DNA from: a virus
Virus record (IMG/VR): IMGVR_UViG_3300030099_003975
Span: 1 to 22,721 of that record
Reading direction: 5' to 3' (one strand)
Length of the DNA: 22,721 bases
Part shown: positions 1-4,528 of the stretch, piece after piece
How the letters are laid out: each line of letters starts with the position of its first letter
Position numbering within the stretch: position 1 is the first letter of the stretch
Notes under the pieces: model-generated
What the model was told of the DNA's origin: nothing
What the model saw: only the letters and a program-made list of their open reading frames with translations
The model's database searches: none
Translations under genes and position numbers: made by a program

Positions 1-186
1 GTGCGGTTTCTTCAGCGTTGCGTAACCTTGGACAGCAGGTGTTTTGCCCTTGTATCCTGCTGCTTTACTCGCCTCGTCAACAGAACAGCCAGTAGTAAGT
101 AGTATGTCCACCAGCTTACGCTGTCTCTCATTCAGCGAAGGACGTGCCTTCGGCAGCAGGGCATTTACGTTCTGTAATTTCGGCAT
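1..186 (-). CDS. Terminase small subunit, N-terminal part (cut by window edge)
   Basis: The 62 visible residues begin MPKLQNVNALLPKARPSLNE, continue with a RQRKLVDILLTTGCSVDEAS segment, and then AAGYKG and a final LKKP. This is the usual layout of a phage small terminase DNA-binding domain: a basic 'RQ(R/K)xLVxxL' helix, a helix-turn-helix with 'EAxxxAGY', and a 'LxKPxV' ending. The family recognises packaging DNA and recruits the large ATPase subunit. The start is ATG 186; an in-frame TAA lies about eleven codons upstream, so no long extension is possible. No clear Shine-Dalgarno sequence is visible. The gene points off the left edge, where a large terminase would be expected next. Assignment rests on motif resemblance only. 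Confidence 0.72.
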   Translation of the reverse strand, partial: MPKLQNVNALLPKARPSLNERQRKLVDILLTTGCSVDEASKAAGYKGKTPAVQGYATLKKPH

Positions 187-213
187 AGCAATTGTCGGTT
201 GTTGTGATTACTC

Positions 214-243
214 GATAGAAACACATGGCGTTCTATGTGTCAA
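214..243 (-). promoter_or_regulatory. Candidate promoter for the terminase gene
   Basis: Reading the minus strand, TTGACA (243-238) is followed after 18 nt by TCTATC (219-214). The -35 is a perfect consensus; the -10 is poor. A 6-bp inverted repeat (ACACAT/ATGTGT) lies in the spacer and could be an operator. The rest of the 187-345 gap shows no ORF with a ribosome binding site. TTGACA in a related CTTGACA context also occurs in both palindromic cores further right. Confidence 0.3.
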
Positions 244-331
244 GCCACCAGCCATAACGTGTTGATTTCATTACAACCGAATTGCTACCAGTCGAAATTA
301 CACGACAGTAAATTCATATTAGATTAGTAGG

Positions 332-352
332 AAGCTAAGACGAGCTTAGCTT
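332..352. repeat. Perfect 8-bp stem hairpin at the end of gene A
   Basis: AAGCTAAG (332-339) pairs with CTTAGCTT (345-352) around the 5-nt loop 340-344. The right arm contains the TAA stop codon of the 79-aa minus-strand gene. No U-run follows on either strand, so this is a weak candidate for an intrinsic terminator. It may instead be a processing or mRNA-stability hairpin between gene A and the terminase gene. Confidence 0.45.
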
Positions 353-585
353 TCTAGATAATCAAGCAGTTTTTGTCTCAAGGAGACATCTGTAAATCGA
401 CCAGTCTCACCTTCAAATCGAATACTGTCGTATTCGTTTTCGGTTACGCCTGATTCGATGTAAAACTGCTTGAGTGAATGACCTCGTTCTAATCGAATGT
501 ACTCAAACAGCCTCACATGTAGTTTATAGTAACCGACTTTCTTTGCTCTATCGTATCTAACTTCTATTACATTTATACCTGCCAT
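346..585 (-). CDS. Gene A: 79-aa protein of unknown function, first gene of the leftward side
   Basis: Translation from ATG 585 begins MAGINVIEVRYDRAKKVGYY and ends QKLLDYLES. I do not recognise the family. The protein is charged, with no signal peptide or membrane segment. The longer frame running from 663 is not used as the start because GGAGG sits 6 nt before ATG 585, an excellent ribosome binding site, whereas the upstream ATG has none and would read through the palindrome. The gene precedes the terminase gene in the same orientation, with a 160-nt gap, and is the first leftward gene from the divergent control region, so a regulatory role is possible but unproven. It faces a decayed inverted copy of itself (756-957) across a 32-bp palindromic core, which is its most notable property. 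Confidence 0.65.
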   Translation of the reverse strand: MAGINVIEVRYDRAKKVGYYKLHVRLFEYIRLERGHSLKQFYIESGVTENEYDSIRFEGETGRFTDVSLRQKLLDYLES

Positions 586-755
586 TGTAGCCTCCATTAT
601 TTGTATTAAAATTAAACTGCGAATACCGCATAGCGACAATCCGATTATGTTGTCAAGGAGCAAAGCAAAGCGTACCTTGACAACAAATAATCGAGATTGT
701 GCAGTATTCGGCAGAAGTTTAATTTTACCAATACAAATTAAATGGAAGGTTACCT
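586..755. repeat. Palindromic leader of gene A with 32-bp core (core 651-682)
   Basis: The core is TGTCAAGG - 16 nt - CCTTGACA, so it presents a TTGACA hexamer outward on each strand. On either side the leaders are mirror images with small gaps: TAAAATTAAAC (607-617) against its exact complement (717-727), then TTTGTATT-like sequence, then a mirrored ribosome-binding region, ATGGAGG before ATG 585 on the minus strand and ATGGAAGG before ATG 756 on the plus strand. On the gene A side a weak -10 (TATGCG) lies 18 nt from TTGACA. The core could be a divergent -35 pair, an operator or a recombination site. Confidence 0.75.
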
Positions 756-957
756 ATGCAGGAATATAAATAGTAGAAGTTACGATACATGGCAAAGAAA
801 ACTCGGTTGCATTACATGTGGCTGTACCTGAGTACATTCTAGATAGAACGAATGAACGATTAGCTAGTTTTACTTGAATCAAAACCGAATAGGATACGCT
901 ATGCGTATTCATTTGACGATGAGGCGACAGCGAAAAAGATTGACTCCCAATCATAAT
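756..957 (+). pseudogene. Copy A': decayed inverted copy of gene A
   Basis: The plus strand from ATG 756 aligns with gene A read on the minus strand. Shared stretches include GCAAAGAAA.TCGGTT, TACATGTG.GGCTGT, TGAGTACATTC and AGTTTTAC..GAATCA, separated by small insertions and deletions. In frame the copy stops after five codons (TAG at 771-773), and the aligned frame is broken several times more, so it cannot encode the 79-aa protein. Homology fades near 925-957, where the decayed copy of gene B begins from the other side. The 101-aa frame at 874-1179 spans this junction and is not considered a gene. Confidence 0.72.
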
Positions 958-1492
958 GCTTTTTGTCTATTGAGAAGTCTACTCGTAATGGATTACTCTG
1001 CTAACATCGTCAATGAGATTCTTATCCAAACACCTGAGAAGTTAGCTTTGGAGCTGTCTGCCTCATCGACATGCCCTTATCTGTATTGCTCTTTCAACTC
1101 TCTGAATATATCTAAGATTTGCATTCACTTTCCAAAACCCAGCTATTCTGTCGAGGGCAGAACTAGCCATCTTGTTTAGTCTGCTTTAGATAAAGACAGT
1201 TTCTGGTCCGAATGGTGAATACATCCTAAGAGCCAGTAGCGGCTCTCTTTTGCTCCTCTATAATTGAGCTTTGTCTAAAGCTGATATTGTGATAGCGAAC
1301 AGCTTAAAGCCCACTTAGACATCATTCCTAACTTCGTATGCCACAGCCTCGTTCGGTCGTTTCAGCGAAGCTGTAACGAAAATAAGGATTTGTTGAGCCA
1401 GACTATCTCGAATGCCATAACTAACCTATTTGACCTCGATAAACCAGAGCATATTTATCTTTTATACCAATAATTTTCGTGGTGGCAGACAT
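958..1492 (-). pseudogene. Copy B': decayed inverted copy of gene B
   Basis: Read on the minus strand from ATG 1492, this aligns with gene B over its entire length. Long shared runs include GCATACGAAGTT, TCGCTATCACAAT, TTAGACAAAGC-like and GAGCAATAC. The match continues past the stop codon of gene B into ACGAGT..(A/C)TTCTC..GACAAAAAG(G)CA. The start keeps an adjacent AGGAGG, but the frame stops after 23 codons (TAG) and carries many indels, some of them 6-nt deletions. So it is a pseudogene or a non-coding transcript, not a protein gene. A consensus-like promoter (1534-1563) still points into it. Confidence 0.78.
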
Positions 1493-1651
1493 CCTCCTCT
1501 CGCATAAATGTCTTTATATTAACTTTTTTGCGGAGTATAGGTCAGTCGAATTTTCGGTGTCAAGGAGCACAGCGAACCATCCCTTGACACGAAAATGTCG
1601 CTGACCGCCTTCGGCCTCCGCAAGTTAATATAAACATTTATGGAGATTATT
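1493..1651. repeat. Palindromic leader of gene B with 32-bp core (core 1558-1589)
   Basis: The core is again TGTCAAGG - 16 nt - CCTTGACA, matching core A at 27 of 32 positions by direct count. The mirror arms hold ATATTAACTT (1516-1525) against AAGTTAATAT (1622-1631), both centred exactly on the core, then CATAAATG (1503-1510) against CATTTATG (1635-1642). The gene A and gene B leaders also resemble each other (TGTCGCT, then GCA..GTT.AAT, then ATGGAG). All four leader arms therefore look like relatives of one promoter/leader module. Confidence 0.78.
1534..1563 (-). promoter_or_regulatory. Consensus-like sigma-70 promoter pointing into copy B'
   Basis: On the minus strand TTGACA (1563-1558) and TATACT (1539-1534) are separated by 18 nt. 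This is the best -35/-10 pair I see in the control region. It reads toward the broken copy B', not toward an intact gene. The mirror position on the gene B side has TTGACA (1584-1589) but GCCTTC or CCTTCG where the -10 should be, so the intact gene lacks an obvious matching -10. Confidence 0.5.
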
Positions 1652-2149
1652 ATGTCTACACCAGAAAATTATATAAAAGATAAAATATCCTCAATCGAGG
1701 ATCAAATAGGAAGTTATGGCAATACTCGTTTGTCTGGCTCAAATCCTTATTTGACTGAGGCTGATGAGACAGCATACGAAGTTGGAATGATTGTCAAAGA
1801 TGAACTTCAAGCTGTAATCACTCGCTATCACAATGCACAACATCAGCTAGACAAAGCAAATCAAATTCTAGAGGAGGCGAGGGCAAAGAGAGACCGCACA
1901 GGTTCTAACTCTGTATTCACTCAATCGGAACTAGAAACTATATCTAAAGCTAGACAAACTAAAGATGGAGTTCCTGCATTCCTCGAAAGAATATCTTGGA
2001 AAGTAAAAGCAAACCTTGATATCTTCGAGAGTTTCAATGAGCAATACAAAACAGATAAGGTGTCGATTGAGGCATACATTCCTAAAGCTAAGATATCTTC
2101 TCAAGCATTTGGTAAGAATCTAAACATTGACGCAATGTTAGCTGAGTAA
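1652..2149 (+). CDS. Gene B: 165-aa hydrophilic, helical protein of unknown function
   Basis: Translation from ATG 1652 begins MSTPENYIKDKISSIEDQIG and ends NIDAMLAE. An in-frame ATG at 1640 lies within the ribosome binding region (GGAG at 1642-1645), so 1652 is the better start. The protein is soluble and charged, with predicted helices and coiled-coil-like heptads around residues 55-75 (QLDKANQILEEARAKRD). I recognise no family. It is the first rightward gene after the control region, so early expression is inferred. A hairpin with a U-rich tail follows the stop. It is the intact partner of the inverted copy B'. Homology to B' crosses the stop codon, and the intact frame against a broken copy suggests selection on this protein. 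Confidence 0.7.
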   Translation: MSTPENYIKDKISSIEDQIGSYGNTRLSGSNPYLTEADETAYEVGMIVKDELQAVITRYHNAQHQLDKANQILEEARAKRDRTGSNSVFTQSELETISKARQTKDGVPAFLERISWKVKANLDIFESFNEQYKTDKVSIEAYIPKAKISSQAFGKNLNIDAMLAE

Positions 2150-2162
2150 TCTTTACGAGTTA

Positions 2163-2191
2163 GCCTTCTCGACAAAAAGGCATTTATTTTT
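2163..2191 (+). terminator. Possible weak intrinsic terminator after gene B
   Basis: GCCTT (2163-2167) pairs with AAGGC (2177-2181) around a 9-nt loop and is followed by ATTTATTTTT. The stem is short. Copy B' keeps a related but weaker version at 958-985, with AAAAAGCA following a CTTCTC stretch. It may attenuate rather than stop transcription into the rest of the early operon. Confidence 0.35.
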
Positions 2192-2219
2192 GTTCATCAA
2201 TTTTTTCGTATCACCTTTG

Positions 2220-2246
2220 AAGGCCAAAAGGCAAAGGCCAAAGGCA
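2220..2246 (+). repeat. Short tandem repeat, two units of 13-14 bp
   Basis: AAGGCCAAAAGGCA (2220-2233) is followed at once by AAGGCCAAAGGCA (2234-2246), identical except for one A. The unit contains inner GGC/GCC pairs. It lies in the 197-nt gap between gene B and the 44-aa gene. The frame that crosses it (2190-2384) has no ribosome binding site and is not called. Confidence 0.6.
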
Positions 2247-2267
2247 AGGGGTCAGACAGGGGATAGC

Positions 2268-2325
2268 AAGTTCTTTCTTTTTTTTCTCTCCTTTTGGGCG
2301 AGAGAGAAAAAAAAACCAAGAACTT
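2268..2325. repeat. Long imperfect hairpin upstream of the 44-aa gene
   Basis: AAGTTCTT (2268-2275) pairs with AAGAACTT (2318-2325). Inside it a run of eight T (2278-2285) faces nine A (2307-2315), and CTCTC (2286-2290) faces GAGAG (2302-2306), leaving a loop of 11 nt. The stem is about 21 bp with small bulges. In RNA it would be a stable leader structure ending about 20 nt before the start codon at 2347, a candidate RNase III site or attenuator. There is no external U-run like that of a standard terminator. Confidence 0.55.
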
Positions 2326-2346
2326 TTAATAATAGGAGTAATCAAT

Positions 2347-2481
2347 ATGAAGTATTATCAAGTAGTGTTAGACAACAATCGTAAAAAGTTTTTGTGGGCA
2401 AAGAGCAAAAAAGATGTGTTAGCTAAATGCCTCAAAGAATATCCAGAGGCAACAGTAACAGGAATATGGGTACAACAATAA
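2347..2481 (+). CDS. 44-aa hypothetical early protein
   Basis: Translation begins MKYYQVVLDNNRKKFLWAKS and ends VTGIWVQQ. AGGAG lies 7 nt before ATG 2347. The sequence has alternating hydrophobic and charged residues, a lysine-rich middle and two tryptophans, consistent with a small beta-alpha fold that could bind nucleic acid. I do not recognise a family. It stands alone between a long hairpin and the 580-nt non-coding stretch. Confidence 0.6.
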   Translation: MKYYQVVLDNNRKKFLWAKSKKDVLAKCLKEYPEATVTGIWVQQ

Positions 2482-2576
2482 ATAAGATATGGATATTATA
2501 GAACAGATATGTTATAGTTTATAGAACAGAAGCGATGGTTAATTAACTTATGGGTTTTTCATTCCCTACTCCTATT

Positions 2577-2622
2577 GCTTCTGAAGGAGTTAGCTTTCTC
2601 CTTTAGACTTATGGTCAGAAGC
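2577..2622. repeat. Two-tier inverted repeat
   Basis: GCTTCTGA (2577-2584) pairs with TCAGAAGC (2615-2622). Nested inside, AAGGAG (2584-2589) pairs with CTCCTT (2598-2603) around an 8-nt loop. In RNA this forms a stem with an asymmetric internal loop. It is part of the non-coding stretch and has no U-run, so it is not a standard terminator. Confidence 0.5.
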
Positions 2623-2701
2623 CTTAAAGAGCAACGGAATCTTGAGTTGTGGAATAGGCAATGGATATTAAGCTATAAACAAAAAGCATGAATTGCCGAG
2701 C

Positions 2702-2718
2702 GTGGGTTTGAATCCCAC
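2702..2718 (+). other. tRNA T-arm-like sequence, possible attP core
   Basis: GTGGG-TTTGAAT-CCCAC has the 5-bp stem and 7-nt loop of a tRNA (or tmRNA) T-arm. No acceptor strand that could pair with the seven bases after it (TAGGTAT) is found at tRNA distance upstream, so a complete tRNA is not supported. Temperate phages often carry the 3' end of a host tRNA or tmRNA as attP, which is one explanation. No integrase lies in this window, so the attP reading is speculative. Confidence 0.3.
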
Positions 2719-2726
2719 TAGGTATA

Positions 2727-2783
2727 GATACAGGCTTGGTCATAGCATTGTTGATATCACAATCACTAGCGATAGTCTGTATC
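2727..2783. repeat. 57-nt imperfect palindrome centred on GATATC
   Basis: GATACAG (2727-2733) mirrors CTGTATC (2777-2783). The arms stay partly complementary (CT.T.G.C.TAG..ATTGT) up to the central GATATC at 2753-2758. It lies 9 nt after the T-arm-like motif, a position where integrase or repressor arm-type sites could occur if this is an attachment site. Confidence 0.4.
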
Positions 2784-2877
2784 GCCCTCATAAATCTGGG
2801 GTGTACGATGTCCGAATGTAATGCCTACTTTGTAGCTCTATGCATGTCGGTTATGTCTGCCAGAGTGAGGTCTTGGT

Positions 2878-2926
2878 CTTGGTGTGGGAACTTGAAAGTA
2901 CAGGAAATGAGAGCACCAGGCTTTTT
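2878..2926 (+). terminator. Low-confidence terminator-like hairpin
   Basis: CTTGGTGT (2878-2885) can pair with GCACCAGG (2913-2920), including two G-U pairs, and is followed by CTTTTT (2921-2926). The 27-nt loop is long for an intrinsic terminator. If real, it would end a short RNA from the non-coding stretch before the next gene. Confidence 0.25.
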
Positions 2927-3063
2927 AATTGTAACATGGTACTAACCAAACAAAACCCCGTCTAGGGTTCTCCTATTGTAAGTCCAATGAGCATACAGGT
3001 TATGGTGGAAGGTTAGCTAAGTCTATTCCAGTTCAAAGCCATGTTATTTTTTTGGAGATATTT

Positions 3064-3126
3064 ATGGATCAACTATTTTTATTAACTGCTCTGCTAATAC
3101 TATTGTCAGTATTACTCAGAGCCTAA
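3064..3126 (+). CDS. 20-aa hydrophobic membrane peptide
   Basis: The peptide MDQLFLLTALLILLSVLLRA is almost entirely hydrophobic between Asp2 and Arg19, enough for one short transmembrane helix. GGAG lies 6 nt before ATG 3064. The next gene starts 16 nt downstream with its own GAGGTG site. Such small peptides are easily missed. It could be a leader peptide or a membrane effector; no function can be assigned. Confidence 0.5.
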   Translation: MDQLFLLTALLILLSVLLRA

Positions 3127-3142
3127 CCAATGAGGTGTAGTC

Positions 3143-3346
3143 ATGGGAGCAAAAAATGATGTACGAATGGAATGGGGCGACAGATATGTTGAAGTCGCTG
3201 ACACGATAGATACTATGCTTGAGATGGGTATTACCATTCCAACTGCAGCAATGTGGAAAAGCATGGATAGTGATAGTAAAAGTCTTTTTGTCCATGCACT
3301 TGCAACTAAGATAACTGATTTTGAAATCGAAAGGAGTAGTCAATGA
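3143..3346 (+). CDS. 67-aa hypothetical early protein
   Basis: Translation begins MGAKNDVRMEWGDRYVEVAD and ends ITDFEIERSSQ. A GAGGTG site precedes ATG 3143. The sequence looks like two or three short helices (YVEVADTIDTMLEMG, TAAMWKSM, KSLFVHALATKI). The stop overlaps the next start as ATGA, so the two are translationally coupled. I recognise no family. Confidence 0.65.
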   Translation: MGAKNDVRMEWGDRYVEVADTIDTMLEMGITIPTAAMWKSMDSDSKSLFVHALATKITDFEIERSSQ

Positions 3347-3537
3347 CAAGAAAAGATTATATAGCAATAGCAGATACTATTGTAAGAACAAGAATATATA
3401 ACTCAGATAGTTATCCTCAATTTAAATCAGAATTATTACGTTTGTTTTATAGTGATAATTCAAACTTTGATGGTGATAGATTTGAGGAATATATAGATAA
3501 AAAAATATTACAACAACAGGAGCATATCAATGAGTAG
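3343..3537 (+). CDS. 64-aa hypothetical early protein
   Basis: Translation begins MTRKDYIAIADTIVRTRIYN. The 'DYIAIADTIVRTR' start and the later 'F..ELLRLFYSDNSNFDGDRFEEYI' resemble small phage proteins in which a short helix is followed by a compact aromatic-rich helix. AGGAG lies 7 nt before the start. The gene overlaps the preceding gene by 4 nt and the next by 8 nt. Function unknown. Confidence 0.65.
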   Translation: MTRKDYIAIADTIVRTRIYNSDSYPQFKSELLRLFYSDNSNFDGDRFEEYIDKKILQQQEHINE

Positions 3538-3817
3538 TGAAAATGAAATAGTAACAAATGATGACCAGCAACTAGAATTAACTTCTGAAGAAGAACAACT
3601 ACGTGAGTTTATCTTTCGTGTTGTCTGCTGTATAAATCAAATGAAAAATTTCCCTGAGAGTGACAGAAAACATATGACTCTTCGTGTCGACCATGTTGAG
3701 AAAGAAGTTGCTATGGTATGGGATATGTCAGAACTAGAACTTGAAACGCTAGATTGTTATCTTACAGACCAAAGTGATATTGAAAGGCATGTAACTGTCA
3801 GCCATAGGATAGAGTAA
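3530..3817 (+). CDS. 95-aa acidic hypothetical early protein
   Basis: Translation begins MSSENEIVTNDDQQLELTSE. The first 25 residues are strongly acidic; a hydrophobic helix follows (LREFIFRVVCCINQM), then a mixed acidic C-terminal half. AGGAG precedes the start by 7 nt, inside the end of the previous gene. The stop shares a base with the next start (TAATG). An acidic small early protein could be a DNA mimic or host-factor binder, but nothing in the sequence proves this. Confidence 0.62.
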   Translation: MSSENEIVTNDDQQLELTSEEEQLREFIFRVVCCINQMKNFPESDRKHMTLRVDHVEKEVAMVWDMSELELETLDCYLTDQSDIERHVTVSHRIE

Positions 3818-4005
3818 TGCAGGGGTGGCAAAGGCGATATGCCAATACAAAAGAGAGGGCGTTTCAGCGTATTAAGAAACGCCTGGACTCTGTTGAATGT
3901 CCTCCACATATCAGGCAAGAGGTATGGCTAGATGTGGTAGACAGTACAGCTAAGAGATTAGCACACAAATACATGACGAGTATTCGTCAGGGAGAAAGAT
4001 TATGA
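3817..4005 (+). CDS. 62-aa basic hypothetical early protein
   Basis: Translation begins MQGWQRRYANTKERAFQRIK. Many Arg and Lys residues give it a strongly basic character, in contrast to the acidic protein just upstream. A helix-rich fold is likely. AGGA sits about 7 nt before the start and the start overlaps the preceding stop (TAATG). Acidic-basic neighbours translated in tandem may interact, which is inference only. Family unknown. Confidence 0.6.
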   Translation: MQGWQRRYANTKERAFQRIKKRLDSVECPPHIRQEVWLDVVDSTAKRLAHKYMTSIRQGERL

Positions 4006-4229
4006 ATGAAGTATGTTTGACTTTGGAAGAACAACTAATGCTGGTAAAACTTATTACTAGCAACACAGAATCTGCTGCAAAGTTTATGGAAAAAATAAAC
4101 GCAGATAACGTAACAGAGCATGACCAGGAGGTTATTGCTCTTATGACTCAGTGCTATGAAGCATCTAAAAAATTAGGTGGATTGATAGATAAGATAAAAC
4201 ACAACGTAGAGAGGTATGAAAATGGGTGA
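4002..4229 (+). CDS. 75-aa helical hypothetical early protein
   Basis: Translation begins MNEVCLTLEEQLMLVKLITS and ends HNVERYENG. The pattern of Leu, Ile and Lys suggests two or three amphipathic helices, with no membrane segment. GGGAG lies before the start, and the start overlaps the preceding stop as ATGA. Function unknown. Confidence 0.62.
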   Translation: MNEVCLTLEEQLMLVKLITSNTESAAKFMEKINADNVTEHDQEVIALMTQCYEASKKLGGLIDKIKHNVERYENG

Positions 4230-4431
4230 AGTAACAATACATATAGATGTCTGTACAGACAATGCTGCGTTTGATGATGATACTAATATTGAATTGACAA
4301 GAATAGTTCAAGAAACAATTCAGTATATCAATGCAGAGAAAAGTGTTAGTCGTAAATTATTTGATATCAATGGAAATCGTGTGGGACAAATCAAAACATA
4401 CGTTGACCTTGAGCAGTTTGATAATGACTAA
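4222..4431 (+). CDS. 69-aa hypothetical early protein
   Basis: Translation from ATG 4222 begins MGEVTIHIDVCTDNAAFDDD. An ATG two codons upstream (4216) is possible, but GAGAGG ends only one nucleotide before it and about seven before 4222, so 4222 is preferred. The first eleven residues look like a beta strand, then an acidic loop, a helix (ELTRIVQETIQYIN) and a final strand region (KLFDINGNRVGQIKTYV). It overlaps the previous gene by 8 nt. No family recognised. Confidence 0.6.
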   Translation: MGEVTIHIDVCTDNAAFDDDTNIELTRIVQETIQYINAEKSVSRKLFDINGNRVGQIKTYVDLEQFDND

Positions 4432-4528
4432 GTGGGTAAAACTTTTCCTGATTACGCTAGTACTTCTAATACTAGCGTTAGCAGGAATTGAGTTTTTGTT
4501 AACAATACTAACCGAAGGAGGTTACTAA
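4424..4528 (+). CDS. 34-aa single-pass membrane peptide
   Basis: The start (ATG 4424) lies inside the end of the previous gene. The peptide begins MTKWVKLFLITLVLLILALA; residues 5-29 form one long hydrophobic segment with two Lys near the N-terminus. The stop shares a base with the next start (TAATG). The longer frame beginning at 4331 is out of frame over the upstream gene and has no ribosome binding site, so it is not used. Function unknown. Confidence 0.55.
   Translation: MTKWVKLFLITLVLLILALAGIEFLLTILTEGGY

Larger units (their letters stand above)
346..2183. repeat. Composite locus: two genes, each with a degenerate inverted copy, around two related palindromic cores
   Basis: The order is gene A (minus) - core A (651-682) - copy A' (plus) - copy B' (minus) - core B (1558-1589) - gene B (plus), with no unexplained spacer. 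Anchors found by eye for A/A': 531-546 against 791-810, and 494-522 against 813-839. Anchors for B/B': 1694-1720 against 1414-1440; 1733-1752 against 1377-1404; 1772-1791 against 1321-1341; about 1822-1860 against 1268-1298; about 2141-2183 against 958-1002. The last anchor runs past the stop codon of gene B, so DNA was duplicated, not only the reading frame. Copies differ by substitutions and many small indels. The arms are mirror-symmetric about each core: 607-617 pairs exactly with 717-727, and 1516-1525 exactly with 1622-1631. Confidence 0.82.
2482..3063. other. Structured non-coding stretch of about 580 nt
   Basis: No frame here has a convincing ribosome binding site. It holds successive imperfect inverted repeats: 2577-2622, 2727-2783, a CCTCA/TGAGG-bounded fold at about 2786-2870, the 2878-2926 hairpin with a U-run, AACCC/GGGTT at 2954-2969, and a weak one at about 3000-3045. 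It also contains a tRNA T-arm-like motif at 2702-2718. The density of foldbacks in a compact phage genome suggests a structured RNA, an attachment site or an origin. Which of these cannot be decided by eye. Confidence 0.4.

Noticed and set aside
585-663. N-terminal extension of gene A to ATG 663
   Set aside because: It would translate the palindromic leader and core, and the GGAGG before ATG 585 supports the shorter start.
874-1179. 101-aa plus-strand frame in the control region
   Set aside because: It spans the junction of two decayed copies (A' and B') and has no ribosome binding site. It is open by chance.
2190-2384. 64-aa plus-strand frame
   Set aside because: It crosses a tandem repeat and a long hairpin, lacks a binding site and overlaps the better-supported 44-aa gene at 2347.
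2636-2726. A complete tRNA gene around the T-arm-like motif
   Set aside because: No 5' acceptor strand can pair with TAGGTAT at tRNA or long-variable-arm distance, and no clear anticodon arm is seen.
2736-2945. 69-aa hydrophobic plus-strand frame
   Set aside because: No ribosome binding site, and it lies over inverted repeats of the non-coding stretch.
2954-2969. AACCC/GGGTT hairpin as a minus-strand terminator
   Set aside because: The stem has only 5 bp and there is no minus-strand gene upstream for it to serve.
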